The notes beneath the pieces were generated by a model. It saw only the letters and a list, made by a program, of their open reading frames with translations. It was not told where the DNA came from and did no database searches. Positions 10,011 through 19,200 of a stretch of 64,000 nt of DNA are shown here, piece by piece; position 1 is the first letter of the stretch, and each line of letters opens with the position of its first letter. This DNA comes from Myxococcales bacterium. GTDB taxonomy: Bacteria; Myxococcota_A; Polyangia; Polyangiales; JADJMO01. The position numbers and the translations under genes were made by a program. Location of the stretch: contig JADJMO010000023.1 of NCBI GenBank assembly GCA_016709545.1, positions 161,297-225,296 of the forward strand, given 5' to 3'.

Positions 10011-13000
10011 ATGGCTGCAGAACTCGTCACGCTGGACGGCAACACCGCCGTCGCCGACGTCGCATATCGCCTCTCCGAAGTCATCGCCATCTACCCGATC
10101 ACCCCGTCCTCGACCATGGGCGAGCTGAGCGACGAGTGGGCCGCGCACACCGTCCGAACCTCTGGGGCACCGTGCCTTCCGTCACCGAGATGCAGTCGGA
10201 GGCCGGCGCCGCGGGCGCGGTCCACGGGGCGCTCCAGGCGGGCGCGCTCGCGACGACGTTCACCGCGTCGCAGGGCCTGCTCCTGATGATCCCGAACATG
10301 TTCAAGATCGCCGGCGAGCTGACGCCGTTCGTGATGCACGTCTCGGCGCGCACGCTCGCGACGCACGCGCTCTCGATCTTCGGCGACCACTCCGACGTGA
10401 TGGCCTGCCGTCAGACCGGCTTCGCCCTCCTCTGCTCGGGCTCGGTGCAGGAGGCGCAGGACCTCGCGGCCATCGCGCACCTCGCCACGCTCCGCGCGCG
10501 CGTGCCGTTCCTCCACTTCTTCGACGGCTTCCGCACCTCGCACGAGGTCACCAAGATCGAGATGCTCCCCGACGAGGATCTCGCCGCGCTCATCGACGAC
10601 AAGGCGATCCTCGCGCACCGCGGCCGCGCGCTGACGCCGGATCGCCCGGTGCTGCGCGGCAGCGCGCAGAACCCCGACGTGTTCTTCCAGGCGCGCGAGG
10701 CCAGCAACCCGTTCCACGACGCCTGCCCGGGCGTCGTCGCCGACGTGATGGCGCGCTTCGGCGCGCGCACCGGTCGTCACTACAAGCTCTTCGACTACGT
10801 CGGCCACCCCGAGGCCGAGCGCGTGATCGTGATGATGGGCTCCGGCGCCGAGACCGCGCACGAGACAATCGACTACCTCAACGCCCAGGGCGAGACGCCT
10901 CGGCCTCGTCAAGGTGCGCCTGTTCCGCCCCTTCTCGCTGCGCGACTTCGCCGCCGCGCTCCCGAAGACCACGAAGTCGATCGCCGTGCTCGATCGCACC
11001 AAGGAGCCGGGCGCCCTCGGCGAGCCGCTCTACCAGGAGATCGTGACGGCGTTCGCGGAGGCCTCCGCCGACGGCCTCTGGGCGCGCGCGCTGCCGCGCA
11101 TCCTGGGCGGGCGCTACGGCCTCTCGTCGAAGGAGTTCACGCCCTCCATGGTGCGCGCCGTCTACGACGAGCTCCGGGCGGACAAGCCCAAGCGCCACTT
11201 CACAGTGGGTATCCGGGACGACATCACCCACCTGAGCCTGCCCTTCGACACGAGCTTCGACATCGAGCCGGACGACGTGGTGCGCGCGGTGTTCTGGGGC
11301 CTCGGCGCGGACGGGACCGTCGGCGCGAACAAGAACTCGATCAAGATCATCGGCGAAGAGACCGACCGGTACGCGCAGGGGTACTTCGTCTACGACTCGA
11401 AGAAGTCGGGGGCGATCACGATCTCGCACCTGCGCTTCGGGCCGCGGCCGATCAAGTCCGAGTACCTGATCTCGCGCGCGAGCTTCGTCGCGGTGCACCA
11501 GTGGAGCTTCCTCGAGCGGTACGACGTGCTCGAGCAGGCCCAGCCGGGCGCCACGCTGCTGCTCAACTCGCCGCTCGCCCCGGCCGAGGTGTGGGACGCG
11601 CTCCCGCGCGAGGTGCAGGAGACGATCCTCGCCAAGAAGATCGAAATCTACACCATCGACGCGCTCTCGGTGGCGCGCGGCGTCGGCATGGGCGGCCGCA
11701 TCAACACCCTGATGCAGACCTGCTTCTTCGCGCTCGCCAAGATCTTCCCGCGTGAGGAGGCCATCGGCTACATCAAGGGCGCGATCGAGAAGAGCTACAA
11801 GGCCAAGGGCAAGGAGGTCGTCGCGAAGAACTTCGCCGCCGTCGACGCCGCGCTCTCGCGCCTCTACCCGGTGCCCGTCCCGGCCGCATGACGGCACGCA
11901 CGCGCGCCCGCCCATCGTGAGCGTCGCGGCGCCGGACTTCGTGCAGCGGGTCACGGCGATGATGCTGGGCAACAAGGGCGATCTGCTCCCCGTGAGCGCG
12001 TTCCCGCCCGACGGCACCTGGCCCACCGGCACGGCCAAGTGGGAGAAGCGCAACATCGCGGTCGACATCCCCGTGTGGGACGAGAAGATCTGCATCCAGT
12101 GCAACAAGTGCGCGATGGTGTGCCCGCACGCGGCCATCCGCGTGAAGGCCTACGACCAGACGCTCCTCGCGAAGAAGCCGGCCACGTTCAAGTCGGTCCC
12201 CTACAAGGGCGCCGAGTTCAAGGGCGACGCGTACACCGTCCAGGTCGCCGCCCGAGGACTGCACCGGATGCACCCTCTGCGTGGAGATCTGCCCGGCGAA
12301 GGACAAGGCCAACCCGCGCCACAAGTCGCTCGAGATGGCGCCGCAAGCCGCGCTCCGCGAGCCCGAGGCCGACAACTACCAGTTCTTCCTCGACCTGCCC
12401 GAGGCCAAGCGCACCAAGGTGTCGCTCGACGTCAAGGGCGCGCAGTTCTTCGAGCCGCTGTTCGAGTACTCGGGCGCGTGCTCGGGGTGCGGCGAGACCC
12501 CGTACATCAAGCTGGTCACCCAGCTGTTCGGCGATCGCACGCTGATCGCGAACGCCACCGGGTGCTCGTCGATCTACGGCGGCAACCTCCCGACCACGCC
12601 GTACACCACGAACGCCGAGGGCCGCGGCCCGGCCTGGGCCAACTCGCTGTTCGAGGACAACGCCGAGTTCGGGCTCGGCATGCGGCTCGCGGTCGACAAG
12701 CACGCCGAGCAGGCGAAGGAGCTGCTGCGTTCCCTCGCGGGCACGGTGGGGGTCGAGCTCGTGACCGCGCTCCTCGGCGGCCGACATGGCCGACGAGGCC
12801 GGCATCGAGGCGCAGCGCGAGCGCGTGGCGCGCTCCGCGCAAGCTCGCGGGCTCGGCCGACCTCTCGGCGCGCCGCCTCGCCGGCCTCGCGGACTACCTC
12901 GTCAAGAAGAGCGTCTGGATCGTCGGCGGCGACGGCTGGGCGTACGACATCGGCTTCGGCGGCCTCGACCACGTGATCGCGTCGGGCAAGGACGTGAACC

Positions 13001-13611
13001 TGCTCGTGCTCGACACCGAGGTCTACTCCAACACCGGCGGTCAGCAGTCCAAGTCCACGCCGCGCGGCGCCGCCGCCAAGTTCGCGGTCAGCGGCAAGGA
13101 CGGCCAGAAGAAGGACCTCGGCATGCTCGCGATGACCTACGGCAACGTCTACGTCGCGCGCATCGCGTTCGGCGCCAAGGACGTGCAGACGGTCAAGGCG
13201 CTGCTCGAGGCCGAGGCCTACCCGGGGCCTTCGCTCGTCATCGCGTACTCGCATTGCATCGCCCACGGCTACGACATGGCGCAGGGCACCCAGCAGCAGC
13301 AGAAGCGCGCCGTCGAGACGGGCTACTGGCCGCTCTACCGCTTCGACCCGCGGCGCATCGCCGAGGGCGAGAGCCCGCTCAAGCTGGACTCGCCGGCTCC
13401 CAAGGGCAAGCTGGTCGACTTCGCCCGCAACGAGACGCGCTTCCGCATGGTCGAGCAGCAAGACCCAGAGCGGTTCCGCGCGCTCGCCGCGGCCGCCCAG
13501 GACGACATCTACACCCGCTGGGCCACCTACGAGAGCCTCGCCAAGGCCATGACCCCGACCCCCGTCGTCCTCGACAACACCGCCGACAAGCCCGGGTCCA
13601 AGGAGCACTGA
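10011..13611 (+). CDS. nifJ: Pyruvate:ferredoxin (flavodoxin) oxidoreductase, with several frame breaks
   Basis: The conceptual protein covers a full-length NifJ of about 1200 residues. This enzyme converts pyruvate and CoA to acetyl-CoA and CO2 and reduces ferredoxin or flavodoxin. Visible hallmarks are the N-terminal YPITPSS motif, the central EMQSEAGAAGAVHGA and FGDHSDVMACRQTGFA stretches, two 4Fe-4S motifs (CIQCNKCAMVCP near 12090 and CTGCTLCVEICP near 12255), and the thiamine-diphosphate part (GDGWAYDIGFGG, TEVYSNTGGQQSK). The coding frame changes near 10155, 10900, 11885, 12250, 12780 and 12835, each by one base, while conservation continues on both sides. Sequencing indels are the simplest explanation; true decay is possible. 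It is divergent from the TPR gene and is followed after one base by the dihydroorotate-dehydrogenase-like gene. Confidence 0.9.
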
Positions 13612-13612
13612 G

Positions 13613-14602
13613 ATGGATCTCGCAACCCGTTACCTGGGCCTCGACCTCGCGCACCCGTTCATGCCGGGCGCGTCGCCGCTCGCCGACGACCTCGACTCCG
13701 TCCGTCGCGTGGAGGACGCCGGCGCCGCCGCCATCGTGATGCGGTCGCTGTTCGAGGAGCAGATCCTCCGCGAGCGCGGCCGCACCCAGCACGACCTCGA
13801 GTCGCACACCGACGCCTACGCCGAGGCGTCGGCTTCTTCCCAAGCAGGAGCGAGTTCCACCTGGGGCCGCACGAGTACCTGGAGCAGCTGCGTCGCATCA
13901 AGGGCGCGGTGGCGGTGCCGGTCATCGCCTCGCTCAACGGCCACAGCGCCGAGGGCTGGCTCGACTACGCGAAGCTGATCGAGCAGGCCGGCGCCGACGC
14001 GCTCGAGCTCAACGTCTACCACGTGGCGACCGACCCGGACGAGAGCGCCGAGCAGGTCGACCGCCGGGTCCTCGACATCGTGTCGCGGGTGAAGGGCTCG
14101 GTGAAGCTCCCGCTCGCGGTGAAGCTGTCGCCGTTCCACTCGGCGCTCGCCCACCTCGCGCGCGAGATCGAGAAGGCCGGCGCGAGCGCGCTGGTCCTCT
14201 TCAACCGCTTCTACCAGCCGGACATCGACCCGGTGCTGCTCGAGGCGGTGCCGCGGCCGGGCTGGTCCGCCCGGCGGGCGCCTCCTCCTGGGGCCCCGGT
14301 GGCTCGCCGTCCTCTCCGGCAAGGCCAAGGCGGATCTCGCGTGCTCGGGTGGGGTGCACACCGGCCTCGACGCGGTCAAGGCGCTGATGGCCGGGGCCAC
14401 GGTGGTGCAGACGGTCTCCGCGCTGCTCCACGACGGGCCGCAGCGGCTGCGCACCTTGAAGGAGGAGGTGGTGCGCTTCCTCGAGGAGCACGAGTACGAG
14501 TCGCTGGCGCAGCTCCGCGGCAACATGAACCTGTCCCGTTGCCCCGATCCGAGCGCCTTCGAGCGCGGGAACTACATGCGGGTGCTCCAGAGCTGGCGCT
14601 GA
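13613..14602 (+). CDS. Dihydroorotate-dehydrogenase-like flavoprotein next to nifJ (two frame breaks)
   Basis: The protein has the TIM-barrel pattern of the PyrD-like family: an N-terminal hydrophobic LGLDLAHPF start, ALELNVYHV (about residue 120), VKLSPF, and a C-terminal GGVHTGLDAVKALMAGA phosphate-binding segment. Proteins of this subgroup often sit directly beside nifJ, as here; their substrate is not settled and they should not be equated with the pyrimidine enzyme. The start is supported by AAGGAG at 13600-13605, seven bases before the ATG, and the gene lies one base after the nifJ stop, so the two are co-transcribed. The frame changes near 13830 and again near 14270, with recognisable sequence on each side. 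Confidence 0.8.
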
Positions 14603-14656
14603 AGGCACCAGCGCCGAACTCGGCGCGAGCGCAGGCGAGCCCGAGGTTCCCCTTTA

Positions 14657-14669
14657 CTTCACAGTGAAG
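14657..14669. promoter_or_regulatory. Small inverted repeat upstream of the hybrid kinase gene
   Basis: CTTCAC and GTGAAG form a perfect 6-bp inverted repeat around one central base, 24 bases before the GTG start of the sensor kinase. It could be an operator or part of a weak hairpin between two genes. Nothing else supports a function. Confidence 0.2.
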
Positions 14670-14692
14670 AGGCCGAACGATCGGATTCGGGA

Positions 14693-16404
14693 GTGCAGAA
14701 CGACGACGTATCCGAGAGGGTGTCGCGCGACGTCCGGGAGCGGATGCTCGCGATCGGCGACCCGTTCCTCGTGTACGTCGCCCTGCCGCTCGCGGCGGTG
14801 GTGGCGACGCGCGAGCTCGTGCAGGGGCGCACCGCGATCCTGCCCTACGCGATCCTGCAGGTGGTCGCGGGGCTCGCGCTGTACGCGCTGCGCCGCGCCT
14901 CGTCGCACCTGCGCGCGTGGGTGATCCTGATGTACGGCGTGGGCCTCGGGACGCTCGCGCTCGTCGCCTTCGGTCCGCTGCTCGGCGTCGGCGTCATCTA
15001 CACGTGGACCATCGTCGCGGCCGCGGGGCTCATCGGGCGCAACGCGATGATCGTCACCCTGTCGCTGTCACTGGTGTCGATGGCAGCCGTTGCGGTCGGC
15101 AACGTGAAGGGCTGGCTCCCGCCGCTGCCGGCGCGGGCCTTCGACTTCGCCCGCGCCGAGCCCTGGCTCCGCTTCGCCGCGACGCTCGGGACCGCGGGCG
15201 CCGCGATCGGCCTCCTCACCAACCGCATCATCTGGACGCTCGAGACCGCGCTGACCGAAGCCACCCAGGCGCTCGAGCGCGAGCGGGTCGAGCGGAGCGA
15301 GCGGGCGCGCCCAGGACGCCCCTCGCGCGGGCGCAGCGGCTCGAGGCCGTCGGGCGCCTCGCGGCGGGCGTGGCCCACGATCTCAACAACTCGCTCGCGG
15401 TCGTCCTGTGCAACGCCGAGTCGCTGCGCGCGCAGGAGGACGATCACGGTCGCCTCCTCTCCGACCTGATCAACGCGGCGCGCAGCGCCGAGGAGACCAC
15501 CCGCCAGCTCACGTTCCTCGGGCGCAAGGACACCGAGGCGGGCAAGAGCTGCGTGCCCTCGATGGTGGTCGAGCAGCTCGTGCGATCGGTCCAGCGGCTC
15601 CTGCCGCCCGGGATCCTGCTGCAGGTGCGCGGGGAGAGCACGCGGTCGGTCGCGCTCTCGGGCGCCCGGCTCGAGCAGGTCCTCCTGAACCTCGTCTTGA
15701 ACGCGCGCGACGCGATGCCGTCCGGCGGCGCCGTGCGCCTGTCGATCGAGGACCGCGGGGAGCAGCTGGTCCTCGCGGTCACCGACGACGGCGTCGGCAT
15801 GTCCGACGAGGTCCGCGATCGCGTGTTCGAGCCGTTCTTCACCACCAAGGAGCCGGGCCGCGGCATCGGCCTCGGCCTGTCGATGGTGCATGGGCTCGTG
15901 ACCGAGGTGGGGGGCACGGTCGAAGTGGCGTCGGCGCCGGGCAAGGGCACCACGTTCACGCTGTGTCTCCCCGCGGTCGCGCCCGCGGCCTCCACGCCGT
16001 CGGAGCCACGCCTCGTCCCTTCGCGACGCGCCAAGATCCTGCTGCTCGAGGACGAGCCGTTCGTGCTCCGCGCGATCCAGCGCGTGCTGCGCGCCGCGGG
16101 CCACGAGGTCACGTCGGCGGTCGACGGCGCGGGCGCCGAGGAGGCCCTCGCGAGCGCCGGCGACTTCGACCTCCTGTTCACCGATGCGGTGGTGCCCGGC
16201 ACGGACACGAGCTCGGTGATCGCGCACTTCCTCGAGCGCCACCCGCGCGCGCCGGTGCTGGTGTGCTCGGGGTTCGTGCGCGAGGAGCTCGTGCGCCGCG
16301 GGATCCGCGCCGGGGAGTTCTTCTTCCTCAAGAAGCCGTTCGAGCCCGCCACGCTGCGCGCCGCGGTCGACGAGGCGCTGGGCGCGGCGCCCCAGGGATC
16401 CTAG
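14693..16404 (+). CDS. Hybrid histidine kinase with C-terminal receiver domain (frame break near 15315)
   Basis: The N-terminal 190 residues hold five or six hydrophobic helices, so the sensor part is in the membrane. After a short coiled stretch comes the dimerisation domain with the phosphorylated His in VAHDLNN, then the ATPase domain with an N box (LNLVLNARDAMP), G1 (DDGVGM), F box (FEPFFTTK) and G2 (GIGLGLSMV). A receiver domain follows (about 16030-16390), with the acidic pair EDE, the Asp in LLFTDAVVPG and the Lys in FFLKKPF. The order HK-REC predicts intramolecular phosphotransfer. A GTG at 14693 starts the membrane part. The frame slips by one base near 15315, just before the His box, probably a missing base. 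The AraC-type gene follows 11 bases after the stop and may be its output. Confidence 0.85.
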
Positions 16405-16415
16405 CCTCCCACCTC

Positions 16416-17417
16416 GTGGCTTCGTCCGTGCTCGCCGTGGCGACCCGCGCCTTGCTCGACGCGTGCGAGCGGCTGGGGCACGACGTGGAGCCGGTGGTCG
16501 CGTCGCTCGGCCTGTCGCGCGCGGCGCTCGCCGAGCCCGACGCGCGCCTGTCGGTGGCCGCGGCCGACGCCGCGTGGGTCGCGTGCAGCGCGGTCGCCCG
16601 CGACCCCGACCTCGCGCTCCACGCCGCCGAGCTCGTCCCCGAGTCGGCGTTCCGGGTGCTCGACTACCTCGCGACCACGGGCGTCACGGTGGGCGCGGGC
16701 CTCGAGCGCGTGGCCGACTACTTCCGGATCGTCGATCCCCGCGGCGAGCTCGTCGTCCGTCCGCGGGTCGACGACGTGGCGCTCGTCTTCCGGAGCCCCG
16801 CGGGGTTGCCCGTGCCGGCCCCGGCGCAGCAGTTCACGCTCGGGCTCCTGTGGCTCCGTGTCCGCGCGGCGGTGGAGGCGCCGTGGTCCCCCACCGAGGT
16901 GGCGTTCACCCATGCGCCTCCCTCCGATCCCACGGAGCACCGCCGCGTGTTCGGGGTCCCGCCGCGGTTCGAGGCCGAGGAGGCCGTGCTCGCGCTGCCG
17001 CGGGCGGTCTGGGACGCCGCCCCCCGCCGCGCCGATCGCGCCCTCTTCGCGGTCCTCGATCAGCACGCGCGCATGCTCGCCGCCGCGACGCCGCAGGGCT
17101 CGCCGCTCGCCGAGCAGGTCCGTCGCGCGATCGAGGAGACGCTCGTCGACGGCGCGGCGCCCCTCGCGAGCGTCGCGCGTCGACTCGCGACCAGCGAGCG
17201 GTCGCTGCAGCGCGCGCTCGAGGCCGAGGGCCTCACGTTCCTCGAGATGCTCGACGCCGTGCGGAGGAGCCGGGCCGAGGCCCTCCTCCGCGCGGGCGTC
17301 TCGCTGGTCGAGATCAGCTACCTCGTCGGCTTCTCCGAGCAGAGCGCGTTCACCCGGGCCTTCAAGCGCTGGACCGGGACCACGCCGCGAGAGGCGCGCA
17401 AGCGCCTCGCGACCTAG
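16416..17417 (+). CDS. AraC-family transcriptional regulator
   Basis: The 333-residue protein has the layout of the subgroup with an arabinose-binding-like N-terminal domain (residues about 15-190) and a C-terminal pair of helix-turn-helix motifs (about 240-330). The recognisable part is LASVARRLATSERSLQRAL, then SRAEALLR, then ISYLVGFSEQSAFTRAFKRWTGTTP, the AraC signature. It likely binds a small molecule and activates or represses nearby genes. The GTG at 16416 is the first in-frame start after the kinase stop at 16404; a GTG at 16428 is also possible. Its stop overlaps the convergent outer-membrane gene by three bases. Confidence 0.85.
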   Translation: MASSVLAVATRALLDACERLGHDVEPVVASLGLSRAALAEPDARLSVAAADAAWVACSAVARDPDLALHAAELVPESAFRVLDYLATTGVTVGAGLERVADYFRIVDPRGELVVRPRVDDVALVFRSPAGLPVPAPAQQFTLGLLWLRVRAAVEAPWSPTEVAFTHAPPSDPTEHRRVFGVPPRFEAEEAVLALPRAVWDAAPRRADRALFAVLDQHARMLAAATPQGSPLAEQVRRAIEETLVDGAAPLASVARRLATSERSLQRALEAEGLTFLEMLDAVRRSRAEALLRAGVSLVEISYLVGFSEQSAFTRAFKRWTGTTPREARKRLAT

Positions 17418-18097
17418 AACCGCTGCGTGACGCCCAGCAGCCCGTAGAGCGGGAGCCCCGCGACCGGCGTGAGCTGGTCGGAGGTCGCGAAGCCGACGCG
17501 CACGGTCACGTCCGTCGTGCTCGTGACCCCGAGGGCCGCGCGCACGCCGAAGCGGAGCGTGCCGCCCCCGCCACCCAGGAAGCCTCCCTCGGCGCCCGGG
17601 TACGCGAGCCGGCGATAGGTGGCGGTCGGCGCGACGTGGGTCGCGAACGAGCGGTCCCAGCTCGCTTCGAGCGCCACCATCCAGCGCTCGGAGAAATACC
17701 CCGCCGTGAGCGAGGCCACCGCCGCGAGCTGGGTCACGCGCAGCAGCGTCGCCTCCACGCGCCGGACCTCCAGCGCGAGCCCCGGCTGCAGGCCGAAGCC
17801 GTGCGAGGAGAGCCACGCGGTCTGCGCGCCCGTCGCGAAGGCGAAGTCGCCGAGGCCCGGCGAGGAGGGGAGCAACAGGCGGCCGAGCACGAACAGATCC
17901 GGTCGCGCCGCGTGGCCGGGGACCCTCCGCGCGTAGGCCGCCTCGAGCGCCGCCCCGCTGTCGATGCCGGCGCCGAGGGCGACGAGGTTCGGCGCGTCGA
18001 GCGGCTTCGCGCCCGGGTTCACGACCTGCGCGGTCGCGGTGCGCGGGAGAGACGCGAGCAGGAGCGCAGCGGCGAGGGCCCAGCGAGCGGCGGTCAC
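17414..18097 (-). CDS. Secreted outer-membrane beta-barrel-like protein
   Basis: The 227-residue protein opens with a Sec signal ending in ATAQ and then shows alternating hydrophobic and polar strands with many Gly and aromatic residues and a terminal Phe (VTQRF), the usual end of an outer-membrane barrel. No specific family was recognised. The start is a GTG at 18097 that overlaps the stop of the upstream hydrolase in the sequence GTGA, so translation of the two is probably coupled. This suggests the hydrolase and the barrel protein work together in the envelope. Confidence 0.6.
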   Translation of the reverse strand: MTAARWALAAALLLASLPRTATAQVVNPGAKPLDAPNLVALGAGIDSGAALEAAYARRVPGHAARPDLFVLGRLLLPSSPGLGDFAFATGAQTAWLSSHGFGLQPGLALEVRRVEATLLRVTQLAAVASLTAGYFSERWMVALEASWDRSFATHVAPTATYRRLAYPGAEGGFLGGGGGTLRFGVRAALGVTSTTDVTVRVGFATSDQLTPVAGLPLYGLLGVTQRF

Positions 18098-19065
18098 GGC
18101 TTCACCTCGGCGAGCGCGGCGCGGAAGTGATCGCGGGCGAGCGCGCGGATCTCGGGGGCCTTCACCCACTGGAGATCGTGCCCGGCGCCCGTGAGCCCGA
18201 CGAGGCGCGCCTTCGGGTAGTGCGCGGCGAGCTGCTCCTGGTGCTCGCGGCGGATCAACGCGTTCTGGTCGCCGTGGACGAAGAGCACCTCGCTTCGATA
18301 CGCGGAGAGGTGCGTCGTCCAGTCGAAGTCGCCCGCGGAGGCCGGGAGACACCGCGCGGCGACGCCGCCGGCGCGGAAGAACGGCTCGGGGTCGGAGGCC
18401 GACTTGCCGAACGCCGCGCTCGCCGACGAGAACAGTGTGGCGGCGAGGAGGTCGGCGCGGGCGTGGTCGTCGGCGGTCAAGAAGCGGCCCGTGAAGAGCG
18501 CGTCGTTCTGATCCTCCCCGATCAGGTCGTGCGTGACCATCCGCTGGAAGTACGCGGCGACCTCCGAGGCGGTGAAGCCCCCGGGCTCGAGCAGCACGGC
18601 GGACGTCACGCGCGTCGGGTGCGCGTCGATGAACCAGGTGGCGTACATGGCGCCCCACGAGTGCCCGAGGAAGAGCACGGGGGCGCCCGCGGGCGCGTAG
18701 CGGTCGACGAGGGCCTCGAGGTCGCCGAGGTAGCGAGCGCTGTCGACCTCTTCGCAGTCGTGGCGGCGCGAGAGGCCTGCGCCGCGCTGGTCCCACTGGA
18801 CGACGAAGAACCCGTCGTCGGCGAGGGCGGTGAGGCGGGTCATCGAGCGGTGGTCGCCGCCCGGCCCGCCGTGCAGCATGACGACCAGCGGGTCGCCCGC
18901 CTTGCCGTGGGTCGTGAGGTGCAGGCGCGTGCCGTTGAGCTCGACGCTCGGCAGCGAGTGGTCCTGGTCGACCGTCGGCGGGACGAGCGTGGAGTAGTCG
19001 GCGGTGCACGCGGACGCGGCGAGCACCAGGGGAACGAGGGCGCAGAGTTCGTGGGTTCGATGCAT
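18094..19065 (-). CDS. Alpha/beta-hydrolase lipoprotein, proline-iminopeptidase-like
   Basis: The protein has 323 residues, with a lipoprotein signal (lipobox ASAC, Cys at about residue 20) and an alpha/beta-hydrolase fold of the S33 type. The oxyanion HGGPGG motif, WDQRGAGLS, the nucleophile elbow GHSWGA, an acidic residue in FVHGDQN and the His in TGAGHDLQW give a complete catalytic triad. The HGGPGG plus DQRGAG pair is typical of proline iminopeptidases and related peptidases or esterases; the substrate cannot be deduced. GGGAGG lies five bases before the ATG. The stop overlaps the start of the outer-membrane-like gene, forming a two-gene operon. Confidence 0.85.
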   Translation of the reverse strand: MHRTHELCALVPLVLAASACTADYSTLVPPTVDQDHSLPSVELNGTRLHLTTHGKAGDPLVVMLHGGPGGDHRSMTRLTALADDGFFVVQWDQRGAGLSRRHDCEEVDSARYLGDLEALVDRYAPAGAPVLFLGHSWGAMYATWFIDAHPTRVTSAVLLEPGGFTASEVAAYFQRMVTHDLIGEDQNDALFTGRFLTADDHARADLLAATLFSSASAAFGKSASDPEPFFRAGGVAARCLPASAGDFDWTTHLSAYRSEVLFVHGDQNALIRREHQEQLAAHYPKARLVGLTGAGHDLQWVKAPEIRALARDHFRAALAEVKP

Positions 19066-19200
19066 GGGGACCTCCCACTGCGATGGATAGGACCCGGCGA
19101 AGGAGCGCACTCGACCGGGGGCGCCGACGTTTTGACCGCGGGCGCCAGCCGCCGCTGCGCCGCGCTGGCCTCGCCCCGAAGGCTCGGGCACCCTCGCGGG

